The notes beneath the pieces are model-generated. The model ran no database searches, was not told the origin of the DNA, and was given only the letters and a program-made list of their open reading frames with translations. The position numbers and the translations under genes were made by a program. Positions 37,815 to 50,500 of a DNA stretch of 64,000 nucleotides are shown here, piece by piece (within the stretch, counting starts at the first letter, position 1; every line of letters begins with the position of its first letter). This DNA comes from Paramecium pentaurelia (taxonomy: Eukaryota; Ciliophora; Oligohymenophorea; Peniculida; Parameciidae), in contig CAJJDO010000113.1 of assembly GCA_905183005.1 (NCBI GenBank), positions 226,465-290,464 on the forward strand. The letters run 5' to 3'.

Positions 37815-38616
37815 ATGCAAAAAGTCTTCAAGAATGCTCTAGCTAAATATAGAGTAGTTTTTCTAAGACATGGTGAATCATAATGGAATAAGGAAAATAG
37901 ATTTACAGGATGGCATGATGTTACACTCTCATAAAAAGGAGTTGAAGAAGCTAAAGCTGCTGGATAATTATTAAAGAAAGAAGGATTCTAATTCCATTAA
38001 GTTTATACATCAGTATTGACAAGAGCTATTTAAACATATAATTATGCAGCTGAAGAAATGGGATGTCATTATTTACCAGTAACTAAAAGTTGGAGATTGA
38101 ATGAAAGACATTATGGTGCCTTATAAGGTTTAAATAAGAGTGAAACAGCTTAAAAACATGGTGAAGATTAAGTTAAAATTTGGAGAAGATCTTATGATAT
38201 CCCACCTCCTCCATTGGATCCAACAGATGCCAGAAATCCAGCCAATGATAGAAGATATGCTGATGTTCCTAAAGATGCTTTACCACTTACTGAATGTCTT
38301 AAGGATACTGTTGTTAGAGTTATTCCATACTGGCATGATCATATTGCTTAAGATATCCTTGCTGGTAAAAATGTTTTAGTAGTTGCTCATGGTAATTCAT
38401 TAAGAAGCATTGTTAAGTACTTAGATAATGTCTCTGAGAAAGGTATAACAATCTCTTATTAAATTAGATATTCTTGAATTGAATATTCCTACAAGTGTTC
38501 CATTGGTATATGAGTTCGATAGCAATTTAAAATCTTTGGGATCTTATTATTTAGGAGATCAAGAAGAAATTAGAAAAAAAATGGAAGCCGTTGCAAAATA
38601 AGGTGCAAAGAAATGA
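37815..38616 (+). CDS. gpmA: 2,3-bisphosphoglycerate-dependent phosphoglycerate mutase
   Basis: 258 aa with one 25-nt intron (38443-38467). It interconverts 3- and 2-phosphoglycerate in glycolysis through a phosphohistidine. The catalytic FLRHGESQWN with the active His, the substrate-binding ENRFTGWHDV loop, WRLNERHYGALQGLNK and VLVVAHGNSLRSI are all intact, and the length is normal for the dPGM family. It starts 56 bp after the ABCF gene on the same strand. Confidence 0.96.
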
Positions 38617-38657
38617 TAAAATAAATTAGTACCAATAAACAAAATTACAAATTATGC

Positions 38658-40501
38658 TCATTAATCATCATTTGAGAAATGAAAACTTTTTGAATTAATC
38701 TTTGGTAATCTCTTCTTACCTGATCCTGGTCTTTAACTTTAACTGTTTTCAAATAATTATTATCTTAAATCAGAATCACAAAATAGATTAGAAATTTGTT
38801 TTACTTTTGCAGATAATTATTGCATTTCAACTTAAGGTCGAATATCCATGGCATGTTCTATTATAATATAAATTTTTTATATACATTTTCCTTAAATATA
38901 AAGAGGTTTCATAGCTTAATTAAAATATAATCTTGTGTCTCCAAAGTAATCTTCATTGCTCTAATATACAGGTTATATATTAATCTTTAATTAATTTTAA
39001 GGATTTAAAACCTATTATTAAATTATATCACTTTTTTGTACTTCTTACTTTAATTATTCTTATTTTTATTATTATTAATATTGTTAAAATACATATTATG
39101 GATGGTCTAAATTATCTGAATGAATTTATTCATTTGAATTATTTCTTGTTAAATCTGATTTCTATTTTTATTTTTAAGATTCCAATTTTTATTCATATCT
39201 ATAAGTTTTACAGATATGTTTGAATAACAATTAAACATGACGAAACAAAATTTCGATTTATCCAATTTAATCTTTTAAACAGAATTATTTTTAAATCTTT
39301 TGACTTATTAATAATGGCCTAAATTTTTCTTATGGCTTTTCAGTATGTTTAGTTTCTTAGATTGCTTAAGGATTTAAAGTAATAGTATTCATTTTCTCAT
39401 AAATACCATTAATTGCAGAATTAATATTTTTCATTTCACTATCCATTGTAACTATTTAATTTAATGCTCTTTAATTTTATTGATTATAATCTTATTACAT
39501 CTATTCTAATTTAAACTTAAATTCATTCTCATTTTTAAAAATCAAATCTTATTTTCTTTCAATTTCCCTTATTTTTTATTAATCTTATGTTAAAATTTAC
39601 AAAATTTATTCGTTATTTTCTAATTTACCAACTGAAGCATCTTCGAATTGCTTTACCATTTATTCTCTTAAATCTTTAATATTAGTTTTGCATAATTCTG
39701 ACTATTCTATTATACTATTATATATTATTAATCATTTACTTATGAACTTATTATTACACAACTTCTTTAAATAATGAATTTTGATGTTATAATACTTAAA
39801 GTTTTTTTTATTATTATTTTTGGAAATCCATCTAAAATTCTTTTGAGATATTGAGTTGATTTTATAAGTCATCTTATTTTGTTTCACATTTTCTAATCTA
39901 AACTTAATAATTAGATAATTAATGAAATTAATTTGTCATTCTTTCATCAATCAACTTTTGATAATCATTTAGTTTATTTTAAACAGTCTCTTCTGTTAAT
40001 TTCAATACTTTATCAACTATAAATTATCCTATATTTTAATTAGTTAACAAGTTCTTTTAAATTATGCTAGCAATATAACGATCATTAGATTTTGATTCCC
40101 ATTTTTTATCTAATTCTTTAATTATTTCATCATATTGATTGAATCTTTACTCTAATTCTTTTATTCTATTTTATTCTGAAATTTCTTTTTATTTTTATAA
40201 GCTTTCAAATTCCTTAATTTTATCATTAACTTATTCTTCGTATTTTTTATAAAGATTTCCAACTGCTTAATCCAAATGCCATCTCAATTCACTAACACTC
40301 TATTTAAAATGACATCATACTTAAGTATTAAGATCACAGATTTATCTACTAGTTTAATTTTCTTATTTTTGTTATAACAATTCCTCTTTAATTGTTGTAA
40401 TAAACAAATTAGTATTTGTAGCTAACACATGAAATTCCTAATTTAGAGTACTCATTCTTAACAACAAATCTGTATTCATAGCTTATGTCATTTCTTTGTT
40501 A
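38658..40501 (-). CDS. long Gln-rich coiled-coil protein
   Basis: Starts MTQAMNTDLLLRMSTLNQEF. At least one intron (21 nt, after LNTQ) is clear; others are likely because the frame changes around 39650 and again towards the 3' end. Most of the protein is coiled coil (SVSELRWHLDQAVGNLYK, ISEQNRIKELEQRFNQYDEI, VQNKLNDYQKLIDERM). The C-terminus ends GSGKKRLPKINSKSFH. No catalytic domain is seen. Probably a cytoskeletal or basal-body type component, but that is a guess from composition. Confidence 0.55.
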
Positions 40502-40565
40502 TAATTTTTTTTAGATTATTTTTATAATAATTAACTAGAAGTAAATATAATATAACAAAAATTAA

Positions 40566-41152
40566 ATGTTAAATGACTTCTAGTTTAAAGAGATTATTAA
40601 GAATAATAATTTTAGAATTGAATATTTATAAAAATAATTTAATAAATATATGATAAAAGAAAAGTGATTTTAAGAAGTGAAGTTTATCATATTTATTCAT
40701 CTGAATAATAGGAAAGAATGAAAGTTTATTTTGATTTATCAGAAAGTAATAATATTTATAATAGCAGAGTATTAAAATTGTCAGGAACCTTGTTAAAAGT
40801 TAGATGATGGTGAGATTTGCAAAAAAATTTTGAGAAAATATTTGATGATTATACTAAATTACTTTAATATAGATATGAAGGAGATAAAAAATAATTGATT
40901 GATGCAAAGTATGTTTTCACCTTATGTAAAATTGAGGTGTCTGGATTACCCTCTTTTGATAGTTTTAAAAGAAAAGATAGAGGGTTATTTTACAAAGTTT
41001 TTGGGTTTAACTTCTGTGAATTTTGGGAACCTGATTAAAGATAAAATCAAATAAATCTGAATATTCAAAGAAAGAATTTGTATTAAATAAAAACACTGTT
41101 AATATCAAGAATCAATTTCAAACCAAGAATGCTACATTAATTCTTGGCATGA
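40566..41152 (+). CDS. hypothetical gene, splicing unresolved
   Basis: Three open pieces in different frames look coding: MLNDFQFKEIIKNNN from ATG 40566; ILRSEVYHIYSSEQQERMKV, continuing to RVLKLSGTLLK; and FDDYTKLLQYRYEGDKK with FTLCKIEVSGLPSFDSFKRK and FYKVFGFNFCEFWEP. I could not place introns that join them cleanly, so it may be a gene with atypical introns or a decaying one. The last frame runs to TGA 41150-41152 and overlaps the 3' end of the convergent kinase. Confidence 0.35.
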
Positions 41153-42088
41153 TGGTCTTTTATTTGGATCCATATCTAGCATCAAAGTTATTATGTTTTA
41201 TAATTCTTTTGATCTCTTTTTCCAATCAAACTTTCTAAAGGGTATGGGACCTTATGTATACTTGTATCTAGAAAAATAATAATAGATTAAACGACCCTTG
41301 AATTTGAGTAGGTTTATAACCACAACTCATTGTATACAATATTATTCCAAGAGACCAAATATCTATTTTTGGTGTCACAATAGCATTATTTGTTATTTCT
41401 GGTGCAATGTAATTGGTTGTTCCACACTTCACTGGCATCAAACCTTGTCCTGTATTTAGATCATATACATGCACCAATCCTAAATCTCCTAATTTTACCT
41501 AATTATAAAAGTCAAATACATTTCTAAACACTTGATCCTCCAATTTTTCACAAAACAGATTCTCTAATTTAATGTCACAATGAATATATCCTAGCCAAGA
41601 ATCGGTAGAATACCTTGCGTATGCAGGTAGTCTAATCCTTACAATACATCTGACATGTAAGACTTCATTTTTGCCTCTGTTGATATGATCTTAAGTTCCT
41701 ATATATTATTATATGAATATTATTACAGTTTCAATTTTATCCCTAAAATAGTTAGCATTATTCATGTATTCTAAAATTAATGTATATTCTTCTTCATTTT
41801 GAAAACAATCAAATAATGCCACTAATTGATCATTTTTAATTTAAGAATGTACTTTACATTCCATCAAAGCTTATTTTCTTTATATATCATTGAATAATTG
41901 TTCTTTAAAAATGTGTTTGACTACTACTGTCTACTTATTATCTATTCTGATACTTGTTACAATTCATCATCATAACCTAATTCAATTTAAGTTGGTGACA
42001 TTTCTTCATTATATATTTCTTCCAAATCTTTATATCTGACTCTAAATTAATCCTTCGAAAATATTTTAGGTTAGTATTCTTTTATCAT
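41105..42088 (-). CDS. divergent protein kinase (HCD and DLG motifs)
   Basis: Four introns (25, 23, 28 and 23 nt) give exactly 295 codons. The C-lobe is complete: GLDYLHTQGYIHCDIKLENL, VKLGDLGLVHV, GTTNYIAPEI, IDIWSLGIILYTMSCGYKP and NKRPSCQELMQHSWF. The catalytic Asp and the metal-binding Asp are kept, but HRD is HCD and DFG is DLG. The N-lobe is shortened and its ATP-binding Lys is probably the one in TVVVKHIFKE; I see no clear glycine loop. It may be a low-activity or pseudo-kinase. Confidence 0.8.
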
Positions 42089-42876
42089 ACCTACTTTTCT
42101 CTAATATTATATATTAATTACTTATTATTCAAAATAATACTCATTATTGATAACATAATATTTATTATTGATAACATAATAATTATCATAATTTTAATCT
42201 CTCTTTTATCAATAAATCCATTATTTACATGATATTAAGAATTTTTTAATATTGATATCATATTTATCATTAATTATTTTTGATCTATTAAAACAACTAA
42301 ATTAATTAAAGATGGAAATAAATTAAATTATTTACAATAAGCATATCAATTTTTATTAAGATTGTTCAAATAATATATTTATTCAAAAATAGAATTTTTT
42401 TAAATATTTAATAAATTAAGATAAGGAAAGTATTATTCAAAGATTTTAAATTTAATTTAAGTTTTATATTTGATTCTAAATTATCATTATATTAATATTT
42501 ACATATTATGTGAAATGGTGCACTATTCTTGAAATACTTTGAGAGACCAACTTAATTTCCATCAAAATAATTAAGGACCAAATTCTATTTAAATTGATCT
42601 TTCATTTATAGTATGATGAATTTCCATATGGTCTTTTTGAATATTGAATCATATCTTATTATACAATAGTATATTCAGGAAAATTACTTTATTTTTATTT
42701 ATTTTAAGCATTTGAATAAATTTTAACTATTTAATTGATGCTTATAATAATTATATTTCATATAAAAAAATAATAGAAATTAATGTTAAATTAAAAATTT
42801 GTTATTAAGATATTTTAGAAATTAATATAAAACAAAAGTATTATTGTAAATTATTTATAGATTCAATTTGACAGTT
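42089..42876. other. intergenic region with one weak ORF
   Basis: AT-rich spacer between the divergent kinase and the small membrane-protein gene. It holds only the weak minus-strand ORF listed at 42366-42605. A direct repeat of about 20 bp (TATTATTGATAACATAATA) occurs at 42140-42180. Confidence 0.4.
42366..42605 (-). CDS. possible small gene
   Basis: 80 codons: MKDQFKQNLVLNYFDGNQVG, then LSKYFKNSAPFHI and a hydrophobic end (TFLILIYQIFKKILFL). The frame stays open upstream of the ATG, so the real start may be elsewhere. The first half reads like a real protein and the rest may be read-through. No family recognised. Confidence 0.3.
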
Positions 42877-43568
42877 TCAATTTACAGGCTAAATAGCTAA
42901 TAAATAAACCACTTAACCATATATGATGACTAACATATAAAAATCCTAAATTAATAATATTACTAAATTACTTTTGATTGTATCTGGAAAGTTTCGCTAC
43001 ACTTAAATAATATTGAAAGCAATAACAAAAAATAAAAATAAAAAAACACAGGCTAATGCCCAACTCCAAACAGCAAAATTATTAATACAAATTATTGAGA
43101 CTGATAATAAAGGAAAATAGGTTGAAACTATTTCATTTAATCCATCAAACACTTTAGCTGTTCTTGTCTAATTATGAATATTAAAGTTAAAATTATACAT
43201 TTTATGTAAGATTTTAAGGGATGGTTGATTATTAAGGAACTGATTACAATTACTATGCCTATTAAAATTATTTTTTCTATCCTTCTTCTACTACATTCAT
43301 TGACTGATTTTATTCATAATTCCCAACAATTTGTATTTCTAAATACAATTAACTAGTATTTTATACCTGAACCTTAAAGATCAATGTCATGTTTTTAAGG
43401 ATCATGAATATTTTATTAGGTATATGCTTTTGATCTATTTACTTCTTTTTCCACATGAATGCTAGTCTTAATGTAAAATTTAAGGAGAATAGCATTTATG
43501 AAAAGTAAAAAGGGAAAGAAAAACCAGAAAAACTCAATAATTTGAGACGAGGTAATCTAATCAGACAT
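42877..43568 (-). CDS. small multi-span membrane protein, unknown
   Basis: Two introns (28 and 31 nt) give 211 codons. One N-terminal span (IIEFFWFFFPFLLFINAILL), a soluble Gln-rich middle (EEGQKKQFQQAQQLQ), and two or three C-terminal spans (YFPLLSVSIICINNFAVWSW, ACVFLFLFFVIAFNII, LVIIYGQVVYLLAI). I do not recognise the family. The splice junctions are canonical GTA...TAG. Confidence 0.6.
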
Positions 43569-43820
43569 TAGTAATTTGAAATTAATATTAGTTTATTTGA
43601 GTGGAAACAAAAATTATCAAAATTATTCCTTAAAAAAAATTTTATTTAATAATGCTTTCATTATTATGAACTAATGAGACAATAAATGAATTCTTTAAAT
43701 AATAAATGATGAATACAGAATCATATTTAATTATCATAAGAAATTTGAAATTAATTATAATTTAAATTATGAATTTTATTAATGTATATTGAATAAAGAT
43801 AATATTTATAAATCAAGAGT

Positions 43821-45088
43821 TCATTTTTCTTTCATAATCTAGAGATGATTTTTGTATAAATTTGAAAAGTTTTCTAATTGTTAATAATTATTATATAGAT
43901 AGTTTGTACTATCATCTGAAAGAGTTCCTCCTTCAGAATTAATCTCAACTATAACTGCACTTTATGAAATCTGCATAGGATTTTAAATGATGTTAGAAAT
44001 GGATGATACTTTTTTTTCTATACATTCCATTGTAGAAGGAATTTATAAAGATTGACTAAATATGTTTTATTTCTGATATTTACCATTTAAGTGAAAAATG
44101 CTATATTTTCTCACTCTATTGCATCATTTTTGCTTGAGCAATTATGTCTTCTTCTTTACACCAATCAAATAAATTGTCATACTCAAAACCATGTCTTTAA
44201 CCTAATTTCCTAAATAAATTTATTAAATATTCGTAATCAGGTTCAACTGAGAAACCAACACTCTTTATATGACTCATATAAATATTTATTATTTACTCTA
44301 AAGCTTTTTAGAATTCTATTGGTAAATCTTAACAAATTTCAGTCGAGCCTAACTTAATCTTTTTCTCACCAATCAATTTTTATTTCTCTTTATTATTTTA
44401 AAGAATCTAGTTTTGCCATGGTAGAACTCTTTATATCTAAATTAACCATTTAATTATACCCTTTCAAAAATAGAACTAGAATGTAAATTAATGTTTCAAG
44501 ATCATCTTTTCTACTCAATTCATGACCTTTATGAGCAGCAATAGGAGCATATCGAGTAGTTCCTACAAATGGTCGACCATCTCTAAAAGGTCTATAAGTT
44601 ATGTATGTTCAATATTACATATGTTTTTGATTACTATCTCTATATATCTTGCTAATACCGAAATCTACAATGTAAACTTATCTTTAATGATACATAAGAT
44701 TTTCAGGTTTCAAATCTCTATGCAAAATGGATTTCTAATGAATATTCCTTAGAGTTTATAATAATTAATCTGCAATCATTAAGACTGTTTTGAGACTGAA
44801 TTTTCGATACTCCTTTAAATAGTATCCCAAATCCTTAGATAATAATTGCATAACAAGAATATTTTATCCATTATGAGTTCCACTCCAATAAATTTAAGGG
44901 ATTCCTGTAATTTTTTACAATCGAGATAAGACTTAGACTTCTCTTTCCAAAGTTTAAGGTTTTTCCTTTTTCTCAATTTTGATAGCAACAGAAGTCTTAT
45001 TTTGAATATCCTCACCTTCATATACTACTCCATAACTACCGGCTGATAATTTCTTTATTAGTTGATATTGATTGTTAATGTAATTCAT
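43821..45088 (-). CDS. casein kinase 1 family protein kinase
   Basis: Starts MNYINNQYQLIKKLSAGSYG. CK1 hallmarks: SVAIKIEKKEK, ILHRDLKPENLMY, VYIVDFGISKIYRD, then GTTRYAPIAAHKGHELSRKD with DDLETLIYILVLFLKG, the CK1-specific replacement of the APE motif. A C-terminal tail of about 90 residues after HFSLK is reached through a 28-nt intron. CK1 enzymes phosphorylate primed or acidic substrates in many pathways. At least two more introns exist near 44600-44650 and 44370-44420 that I did not place exactly. Confidence 0.88.
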
Positions 45089-45538
45089 ATTATTTTCAAA
45101 ATATTTTAATATTTTAAAGTTATCCCATTATATAAATATTATTTCATCATAATTAAGATTATATTATAGTTTTAATGAATAAATTTTTTACTTATTTAAG
45201 AGTTGAAGATGCTATGATATGTTAAATTAATAGGAGAGAAGTGAAAAGTTAGGAATAATCAAAGAGTGGGTTTTAGTACTCTATTTATAGACAATTACTT
45301 TAATTTGGTGATTTGGATATAAACACACACACACTATAATTACAATTAGTAATTATAAATAAAACTATAATAAAACATACATTTTATTATATACCAAATA
45401 TATCTTCTAAAATAAATTTATTAAATATTATTTTTTTTAATTTCCATCATATATAAACTTGAAATAGTGTCATCTATGGATGGTTTATATAGTTTATAGA
45501 TTAATCTATAATAAATATATATTTATAAGTTCAATAAA
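45089..45538. other. intergenic, divergent promoter region
   Basis: Spacer between two divergently transcribed genes, so it should hold both promoters. It contains a short (AC)n run at about 45323-45334 directly before a near-palindrome (AATTACAATTAGTAATT). No coding pattern. Confidence 0.5.
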
Positions 45539-46962
45539 ATGACATCAGAGTACTCCTTGGAATGGAAATATATACCAGTCACAGGTAGTTTGATTGATCA
45601 AAATTCAAATAAAGTTATATGGGATCTCAAATCTGAAGATTCGAAGTGGCCAAAATATTTATTTACAGTCTCTATTTCTTAATAAAAAGAATTCATGTCT
45701 GATCCTGAACTTGGATGGAATTGGCATAAATCATGGAACTTACCTGACATTAATTACACAATAAATGTACTGACTATTCATGTATAAAGTTTAAAAACAA
45801 TGATACTACTATGAGAGACTTTAGAGGAGGGATTTTAGAAGTGTAATTGTTTGTAATCAAAAAGGGACTTATTGCAAATCAATATATAAGTCTAGGATTA
45901 AATGGAAATAGTAAATAGGCATTATTTGAACCTTCTATAACATTTAGTGGATTGAAATTTGGAACCACATCTTATAATAATAAAGTAATTTAGAAATTTA
46001 AGTTTTTAAGCATTCCAAGTTTAACTTGATATTTGTGTTATTTTATTCCAGAAAAGAGGAAGTATTGATCTTAGATTCATAAATATCTTCAGATGTGTTT
46101 GTTGACTCTAGAAATAGAAGTAATCATAAAAATGGAGAAATATCTTAAGAAATGTTTATAGATTTATTTCCACCTTTATTAATTGATTAAATATTGTATA
46201 AAAGAGAAAATGAGAAATAACTCTCAAAATTTAATTAGATTGATAATTCACTCCAAGGTTTTATTAATTATTATACTTCTCCTAATATTAGGAATAAGAT
46301 TAAGCATCCTCTGTTTATGATAATGAGATTTTCTAAGTGTATTAAATTATTCTTAATTGCTGATTTTATAAAAAAGTCATAGAGTGTTTTAATGCAAGTG
46401 TTATCTCATTTAAATTAGGTCAAATAACAATTAAACCAGTCAAAAGAGATGAAACTATTAATAAACATTGAAAATTCTAATTAAAATACATTAAAGAAAG
46501 TAAATATTTATAATTAAATTTTAGGTTCTAGATATAATTAAATAGTTGGAGAATAATTATTATGAAATATGTATTCAAAGGAGTAACATCCCATCAAACT
46601 CAGTAGAAATAACAGATATCTGCTCTTTAACAAGTGAATACAAAAGGAAATACAAACGATTTATAAATCATGCCGAAAATCAAAAATATAATGAAAATTC
46701 CAATACTTCAAAGACCCAAAAGAAAAAGTTAAAGTACACTTAGAAAAACCATCAAATATAATAGAATTAAGGATAAATTAATTTAATATCATAAAATAAA
46801 TAATAAAATTAAGATGATGAACAAATAAATAAAGAATACTAAGTTAAAGAAGAAAGAGACTTAGAAATGAATCAATAAAAGGTATAAGAAAAAAATATTA
46901 TTTCAAAAGATAAGTATTTTAATATTTATACTTTAGAAATTTGTTTATTCACCCTTATATGA
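45539..46962 (+). CDS. hypothetical protein, beta-rich N-terminus, Gln/Lys-rich tail
   Basis: Starts MTSEYSLEWKYIPVTGSLID. The first intron (45767-45789, 23 nt) ends AAG. The N-terminal 140 residues are beta-rich (FTVSISQQKEFMSDPE, ILEVQLFVIKKGL, ALFEPSITFSGLKFG) and resemble a C2-like or arrestin-like fold without being diagnostic. A second junction near 45990-46052 is unresolved. The remainder is helical (FIKKSQSVLMQVLSHLNQ) and then Gln/Lys-rich and disordered. Intron 46500-46524 is clear. No family assigned. Confidence 0.5.
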
Positions 46963-47159
46963 ATCCACATTAATTTAATAATTAATTTTAAATTTCTCAA
47001 GTAATATAATCTTTATGTAGATCTATAAACAATAATATTAAAACTTATTATTCTAATATTGCCATCAAAATTAATTATATGGAGACTTTAATTTAAATTA
47101 TCCTTATTATTATCATTAATATCATCCAAAAGAATGAATTATTATATATTCATATTTAT

Positions 47160-48267
47160 TCAGAAAAATTATTTACAAATGTCCAATTTTCCTTATTATC
47201 TCAAGAATTATTTATCATAGTTTATTGATATGATATCTTGTTAAGAATTTAAATTTTCTACAGGAACTAACTTTTTAAAAGGAGCTTTATGTTTCCTTCT
47301 TTAAGAGATTTGATCAATAGATGAATTATTTTTTATTAAATTTTATTATAGTTCCTTTTAATCTTTAATTATTTTATTTAGGCTTAATGTTTCTCTAGCC
47401 AATTAATTCAATCCTTCTACCTATCAATAAATATTTAGTCTACCTATAAATTTTAAATTGAATTTCCTTTTGCTGTCAATTCATTTACTTTATCCTATCT
47501 TTCTTCAAATCTTTATATAAAACTCTTCGGCCTTTTATAAAAACCTGAACTATTCATTGATTTTATAATTTCCAATCCTTAAGCTTTTATTTTTTGGTTT
47601 GTTTCCAGTACTTCTGAACTCGATCTTAATTATCTTTCCTTTAAGTAAATATAATTATTACCCATAATTTATTACCATGTCTTTCTGCATCTGTTTAAAT
47701 TAAATCCAATAATTTTCTATCCTCATTTTTTTCTCTTTGTACTTAAATTTTATTATAAATAGATTAAGAAATATGTCTTTTACATCTTTATGCTGACTAT
47801 ACTATTCTTTCTTACCAACTTATTTATTATTAATCAAAAGATTTCATGATTCTATTATCTTTATCATCAGATGCTATATTAGCAGGATCTAAAGTTGATA
47901 AGGGGAGTTTAAATTTTTATTAAATTTGCAGTTATTTTATTTCATCTTCAACTTAGAAAAGCTCCATGTCAATTTTAATAAATTCATCCCCCTCGATAAC
48001 TCTATTTTGTAATTTTTATGCAACTTTGGATTTATTTTCTTTATAAAATATAGGTTTAGTTTTTGTATTTGTTAATGAATCTTCAGTTTATGATGCATTA
48101 TTTAATTTTTTATCCATTATTTCAGGTTTACCAACTATATAATAAGGAACTATCTTTCCATTTCTATATAATCTTTATTAATCAATTTCATGTTAAGTCA
48201 TAAAAATATTGGCATTTTTGTTTACAGTTATAGACTTTCTTATTAAGTAATGTTAAACTGAAGACAT
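47160..48267 (-). CDS. hypothetical Lys/Gln-rich protein
   Basis: Starts MSSVQHYLIRKSITVNKNAN and reads through about 150 residues with good coding character (HEIDQQRLYRNGKIVPYYIV, DEFIKIDMELFQVEDEIKQL, LPLSTLDPANIASDDKD). The 3' half contains RFEERQDKVNELTAKGNS and ends QQGKLDICKQFF in another frame, so one or more introns are needed. Unknown function. Confidence 0.5.
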
Positions 48268-48931
48268 ATAAATTAAATAAATTATATAAATGAAATTTAT
48301 AAATAAATAATTTTTCATAAAATCTAAAACATTCAATAAATCAACTAACTATTAAATTTAATTGAAATTAAGAAAATTAATCATATTTTGTAATTGCCAT
48401 AATATATATTTAAACTCTAATATTCATTCAATTCATATAGTTATAGATTAATCTCATTTTTAAATATCATTATCTATTCTAAATTTTGTTGTAAATTATT
48501 TCTAATATTTAATTATAATAATACTAGTTCAATTTCAATTTATAATTAACTTATTATTTATTATTAATTTTTTGCATACTCCACATTAGTTCCCTCAATT
48601 ATTGAAATTAATTAACTTATAATATATTCTTCATACAGTTTCTTTTAATTTTATATATATAGTAATTAATCTTGTTTATTTTCTTTATCAAAAAGATTAC
48701 ATTTATTTAGTATAAATATGGATAAAAATTTTAGATGATTTGATATAGCTCCATTTTATATTGATTTGGATGGAGAAACTTATGGATTTATTGATATTTA
48801 GTGAGTAACACATATAAACTATGAAATTGGTTAGATATAATATATTTTGAATTTATGATATTTATATTAGAGACAATATAAATAGAGAGTAAATAAATTT
48901 ATTTGAAATATTATTTTAAATAACGGAAGAT
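48268..48931. other. intergenic, possible gene relic
   Basis: AT-rich spacer before the ammonium-transporter-like gene. At 48718-48802 a short open piece (MDKNF, then FDIAPFYIDLDGETYGFIDI and a stop) has coding character but no continuation. It may be a relic or a missed small gene. Nothing else is seen. Confidence 0.35.
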
Positions 48932-50452
48932 ATGAGTTCTCTTTTAAGACATAATGAAGGAACATGTATATATAATAATAATTAATTAGCTGCTGCTCCT
49001 GCTATAGCAAATATACCAGCCCCATAACCTGAAGATTATGATTGGGTTTTGGTTTCTGGATTTATCGTTATATTAACTTAAGTTGGGTTTGCATTTATTG
49101 GTGCAGGATCAGTCAGATATAAAAATTCACAATCAGTAGTAATCAAAGTCTTCTTGGGATTATTTTTAACAGTGTTGATTTGGTGGTTGGTAATTGATAA
49201 AGTAATTCCCTTTAGTTTGGTTATGGTTTTTCTTTCGGTGATGATTTCTAAACTAAATTCATGGGAGGAACAAAATTAGCAGGAGCAAAATGGGAAGCAA
49301 CAGCTTTTGGTAATGATTATACAAACTTTGGTAAAATTAAAAAATAATTTGAAATTAGTTTTCCGAGCATCAGGTGCTGCAGTAGGAACTGCAATATTGG
49401 CAGGAGCAGCTGCTGAAAGAATGACATTTTTGGGTTGGTCAATCTTCTCTGTTTTATATTCTGGTTTTATTTATGCAGGATTAACACATTGGACATTGGC
49501 AGCAGGATGGTAATTAATAATCAAAATTATTATAGGTTGAGCACTCTTGGATTCAAAGATTTTTCAGGAGCAGGTGTAGTTTTCTTTGCTGCAGGTGTAG
49601 CAGGATTGGTTTTGACAGTTTTATTGAAACCAAGAAAGGCCAGATTTGATAATGGAGCCACACTTGATTTTAACAGACATTCTCCATTATATATTGGATT
49701 TGGATCATTGTTGGTCTTAGCTGGATGGCTTTTTTATAATGGTGGAGTTGTTAGTTAAGGAGCTAAATCTCAATATACTCAAGGTTTGGTGGCTGTTAAC
49801 ACATTAATTGCTGGAGCTACAGGTGGATTCTTCAGTTTTGTTATTAGACATTTCTAATATGGAACATCAAATTTAGCTGCTTTATCTAGAGGAGTTATTT
49901 GTGGATTAGTAGCTGTAAGTGCAGCTGCAGATGATATGAAGCCATGGACAGCATTCCTTTATGGTGTTATTGCTGCATTAATCTACAGTTTTTTGGCTAA
50001 AGTTATGCCTGCTGCTCATATTGATGACCCTGCTGAAGTTGTATCAGTTTATCTTGTAATCATTAATATTAATTTATAATAGGGTTCAGGATTTGTTGGA
50101 ATTGTATTATCAGCATTATTTGATACCAAAGCAGGAGCATTTTATGGATTTGGTGCTAAATTATTAGGCCATCAATTATTAGGATTATTAATAATATTTG
50201 CTTGGGTGACCTTCTTTACTTTAATCATACTATTAGCTTTTAAAGGATTTGGTATTTTGAGAATTGATGCTGAAACTGAAAATGTTGGTATTGATAAAGC
50301 TTAATGTAAATTCATTAATATATATTATAGGTTTGGGTGAAGCCATTGTATTTGCTAACCAAGTAGATGAAATGCCTCTAATTTAATAAACTGAATTAGG
50401 AAATCTTAGATCAAGTTAATTAGGATCAGGATTAAGATCTGCATTCAAATGA
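48932..50452 (+). CDS. ammonium transporter (Amt/Rh) family protein lacking the twin histidines
   Basis: Five introns (49190-49215, 49331-49358, 49510-49535, 50056-50082 and a 25-nt one near 50306-50330) give exactly 463 codons. About 11 helices in Amt order: WVLVSGFIVILTQVGFAFIG, ASGAAVGTAILAGAAAERM, THWTLAAGW, KDFSGAGVVFFAAGVAGLV, ATGGFFSFVIRHFQ, GVICGLVAVSAAADDMKPW and HIDDPAEVVSVYLGSGFVG. Amt channels conduct NH4+/NH3 through two pore histidines. Here the first (VVHINAA in E. coli AmtB) is Phe and the second (AVHGV) is Tyr. Function as an ammonium transporter is therefore doubtful; sensing or another substrate is possible. Confidence 0.88.
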
Positions 50453-50500
50453 ATCAAATAGATAAATTATAAATTTAGAACATCTATATATATATATATA

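Noticed and set aside
50485..50500. (TA)n tract as a telomere or regulatory repeat
   Set aside because: It is a simple dinucleotide run in AT-rich DNA at the end of a gene; ciliate telomeres are G-rich (C4A2/C3A3-type), and no such repeat occurs anywhere in the window.
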